Below, piece after piece: positions 62,632-64,000 of a stretch of 64,000 bases of DNA. The stretch is taken from assembly GCF_042683665.1 (NCBI RefSeq), contig NZ_JBHUOO010000025.1; one strand, 5' to 3'. The notes beneath the pieces are model-generated. The model searched no databases. It was given only the letters and a program-made list of their open reading frames with translations, and was not told where the DNA came from. The translations under genes were made by a program, and so were the position numbers. This DNA is from Leeuwenhoekiella polynyae. GTDB taxonomy: Bacteria; Bacteroidota; Bacteroidia; Flavobacteriales; Flavobacteriaceae. How positions within the stretch are numbered: position 1 is the first letter of the stretch; each line of letters opens with the position of its first letter.

Positions 62632-63048
62632 ATGACTGAATTTGATAAAATTGAATTACTTTTTATAAACAAACTGATAAATAAAATCAAATACCAAAAT
62701 CTCAGTTTATTTGAATCTAACCAATTTGCGAATAGTCCAATTGGAAATTCTATTCTTGAGAAAATCAAGAATGAATTTGAATCCCAAATTCTAAAATATC
62801 ATAAGTATAATAAAGAATCTAGAATTGGTGGAATCCAATATGAATTTGATAATCATATTGGAAAATCAATTCAAGAGCGTTTGAATGAAATGGATAACTA
62901 TTCCTTTCAAGCAATTATCAAATTTGACGAAGAAGAAACACAAAAATTTGCTATGGATATTTTAGGACCAATTGAATACGATCAAGATGAATTTATAAAG
63001 TTGGTTGACTTCATTAAAGTAAAAGCAAATGAAAAAACCGGTGGCTAG
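62632..63048 (+). CDS. Orphan 138-aa protein
   Basis: Starts at the ATG at 62632 (MTEFDKIELLFINKL); a TTG five codons earlier is less likely. Soluble, helical, charged, no domain recognised (IGNSILEKIKNEFESQILKYHKY; RLNEMDNYSFQAII). AT-rich like its neighbours and flanked by repeats A and B; its TAG stop lies inside repeat B. It could be a passenger of the island, an immunity-like protein or a partner of the STAND gene; nothing in the sequence decides. Confidence 0.6.
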   Translation: MTEFDKIELLFINKLINKIKYQNLSLFESNQFANSPIGNSILEKIKNEFESQILKYHKYNKESRIGGIQYEFDNHIGKSIQERLNEMDNYSFQAIIKFDEEETQKFAMDILGPIEYDQDEFIKLVDFIKVKANEKTGG

Positions 63049-63102
63049 CACCGGTAAGCGTTGCACAACCCCATAATTCTAATAAAACGTATTTATTTAA
63101 GA
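63036..63102. repeat. Cassette-like repeat B
   Basis: It includes the hairpin CCGGTG-GCTAG-CACCGG (stop codon in the loop), then TAAGCGTTGCAC and an ATAATTCTAATAAAAC segment parallel to repeat A. Confidence 0.65.
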
Positions 63103-63193
63103 AAAAATACTAACAATCAATACTTTATTCTGTTTTAAGTATTGTTTTTCTACCTTTAGGGTTAAATAAAAACGAACCTTCTAACATCGAACT

Positions 63194-63376
63194 ATGGAAG
63201 AGATCAAACCAAAATGGTACAATAGATATATAGTAGGTTATTTATTGATTTTAGTTCCGCCACTAGGGCTGTACGGCGTTTATAAAAGTGATGTGATCCC
63301 AACAAAGTGGAAATATGTAACCTATGGGGCACTTGCTTTAGCTATCTTAGGAGGAGTGCTCATTCATACGTCCTAA
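63194..63376 (+). CDS. Small membrane protein, 60 aa
   Basis: 60 aa with two hydrophobic helices (YIVGYLLILVPPLGLYGVY and VTYGALALAILGGVLI) joined by a KSDVIPTKWK linker. The ATG start, sensible transmembrane layout and position beyond the repeats suggest a native core gene. Function unknown. Confidence 0.65.
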   Translation: MEEIKPKWYNRYIVGYLLILVPPLGLYGVYKSDVIPTKWKYVTYGALALAILGGVLIHTS

Positions 63377-63392
63377 GACAGTTTTTACCTAC

Positions 63393-63800
63393 CTATACTG
63401 CCATTTCTTTTTCCAACAACTGGATATTACTCTGAATACGTTCGCGCACCAGATTCATCATCCGTTTATTAAGCGCAGACGAATTTTGAATATACGTGCG
63501 GTATTCGTCAACTGTGAACTGGCCAATTACCATCCCCTTTAAGCTGTTTCTGAACTTGATGTCCTTTTGAATCGCATTGGCGATATAATCCATCCGGCGT
63601 TCAATCGTCAGATTGTAAAACACATTTTTGTGCTTGGTAATGTAATTGCGAAAAGCTTCTACCAGCAGATCATTTTGCAGTTTAACCACGGGTCTGAGCG
63701 TACCGTTCTGAAATTGCTCATCTGCACTCATCATGTCATTAACACGGGCAGAAGGTATTTCAGGTCTTAATGCGATTAATTGGGAATCTCGGGTTTCCAT
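63393..63800 (-). CDS. Conserved flavobacterial protein, unknown function
   Basis: A 135-aa helical protein starting METRDSQLIALRPEIPSARV, with LRPVVKLQNDLLVEAFRNYI, FYNLTIERRMDYIANAIQKDIKFRNSLKGMVIGQFT and NSSALNKRMMNLVRERI. Relatives are sometimes labelled glyoxalase, but no VOC metal motif is present. It is the right-hand core gene of the island. Confidence 0.78.
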   Translation of the reverse strand: METRDSQLIALRPEIPSARVNDMMSADEQFQNGTLRPVVKLQNDLLVEAFRNYITKHKNVFYNLTIERRMDYIANAIQKDIKFRNSLKGMVIGQFTVDEYRTYIQNSSALNKRMMNLVRERIQSNIQLLEKEMAV

Positions 63801-63911
63801 AGCGTGAAGTTTTCTAAAATTACAATTATATAAGACGCTTCAAGAATGACGCCAAAAGAGTTGTAAACGACTTATAAACATTTACTCGATAATCGAGTGG
63901 ATAACTCGGAT

Positions 63912-63979
63912 CAAATTGTGCCACTGATTTCGGTCGGTTAGTGCCAGGCATTTCGGTTTGAATTGTGCCACTTTTGGGT
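63912..63979. repeat. IS21-like terminal repeat region at right edge
   Basis: Three similar ~20-bp units: AAATTGTGCCACTGATTTCGGT, TTAGTGCCAGGCATTTCGGT and AATTGTGCCACTTTTGGG. Multiple terminal repeats with GTGCCA are seen at the ends of IS21-family elements in Bacteroidota. The transposase, if present, is outside the window. A CTCGATAATCGAG palindrome lies just left (63885-63897). Confidence 0.4.
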
Positions 63980-64000
63980 TTTTAGTTAAGCCTGTATCGG

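Noticed and set aside
56748..63102. Prophage or ICE
   Set aside because: No structural phage genes, integrase, relaxase or tRNA target were found; only an intron, an IS stump and orphan genes.
63393..63800. Glyoxalase
   Set aside because: The helical sequence has no VOC-fold metal ligands; the label is probably inherited.
1..64000. CRISPR array or tRNA/rRNA genes
   Set aside because: No regular spaced repeats and no cloverleaf-like or rRNA sequence noticed in any intergenic region; a dedicated scan could not be run.

Overview
The window looks like chromosomal DNA of a marine-type member of the Flavobacteriaceae (Bacteroidota). The evidence is the gene set (SerA/SerC/LuxC-like reductase/ferredoxin block, BatA with a dihydroorotase-like protein, TIGR02757, DUF3810, DUF2147, DUF937 and DUF6146-type proteins, fused ThrA), moderate-to-low GC, few Shine-Dalgarno sequences, and several promoters of the Bacteroidota type TTG-N(16-19)-TAnnTTTG. 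No rRNA, tRNA or CRISPR array was seen.

Layout. 0-3.6 kb: 3' part of a very large AAA+ ATPase cut by the left edge. 3.6-12.4 kb: housekeeping genes (RlmH, NadC, BrkB/YihY, PriA, a LytTR regulator, and ribosomal proteins S6-S18-L9). 12.5-18.2 kb: an FtsX/MacB-type permease, HisS, a large conserved protein of unknown function and a PhnP-like metallo-hydrolase. 18.2-26.5 kb: minus-strand genes, namely a BatA / pseudo-dihydroorotase / Tic20-like / esterase operon, two paralogous GAF-histidine kinases, TIGR02757 and a LolD-like ATPase. 26.8-35.5 kb: MsrA, FolE, ClpC, GyrA and a TPR lipoprotein-like or secreted protein. 35.6-41.9 kb: two secreted amidohydrolase-like proteins, a DUF3810 metallopeptidase-like protein and a short-chain-reductase-type protein with no ordinary start codon. 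41.9-48.0 kb: gcvT, then the thrA-thrB-thrC threonine operon. 48.2-56.7 kb: Nnr, small membrane and lipoproteins, DUF937, SerA-SerC, LuxC-like reductase, ferredoxin and YchF.

56.75-63.1 kb is an accessory island between core genes, visibly more AT-rich. It holds an orphan secreted protein, a complete group IIC intron (about 57979-59858) inserted just after a 37-nt hairpin, the 3' stump of a DDE transposase, a 776-aa Mrr-nuclease/STAND-type NTPase with the architecture of an anti-phage sensor, and an orphan 138-aa protein. Short inverted repeats flank two of the orphan genes, and a 55-bp repeat (41/55 identical) follows the other pair, giving a cassette-like appearance. The right edge holds tandem terminal-repeat-like sequence reminiscent of an IS21-family end.

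Two observations stand out. First, upstream of thrA there is a consensus promoter followed by a 33-codon open frame rich in Thr and Ile codons, then hairpins: a strong candidate for a threonine/isoleucine attenuation leader in Bacteroidota. Second, the island's Mrr-STAND protein is a candidate single-gene defence system. A dispersed roughly 120-bp intergenic repeat (three copies), which in two copies touches the stop codon of the neighbouring gene, is also notable.
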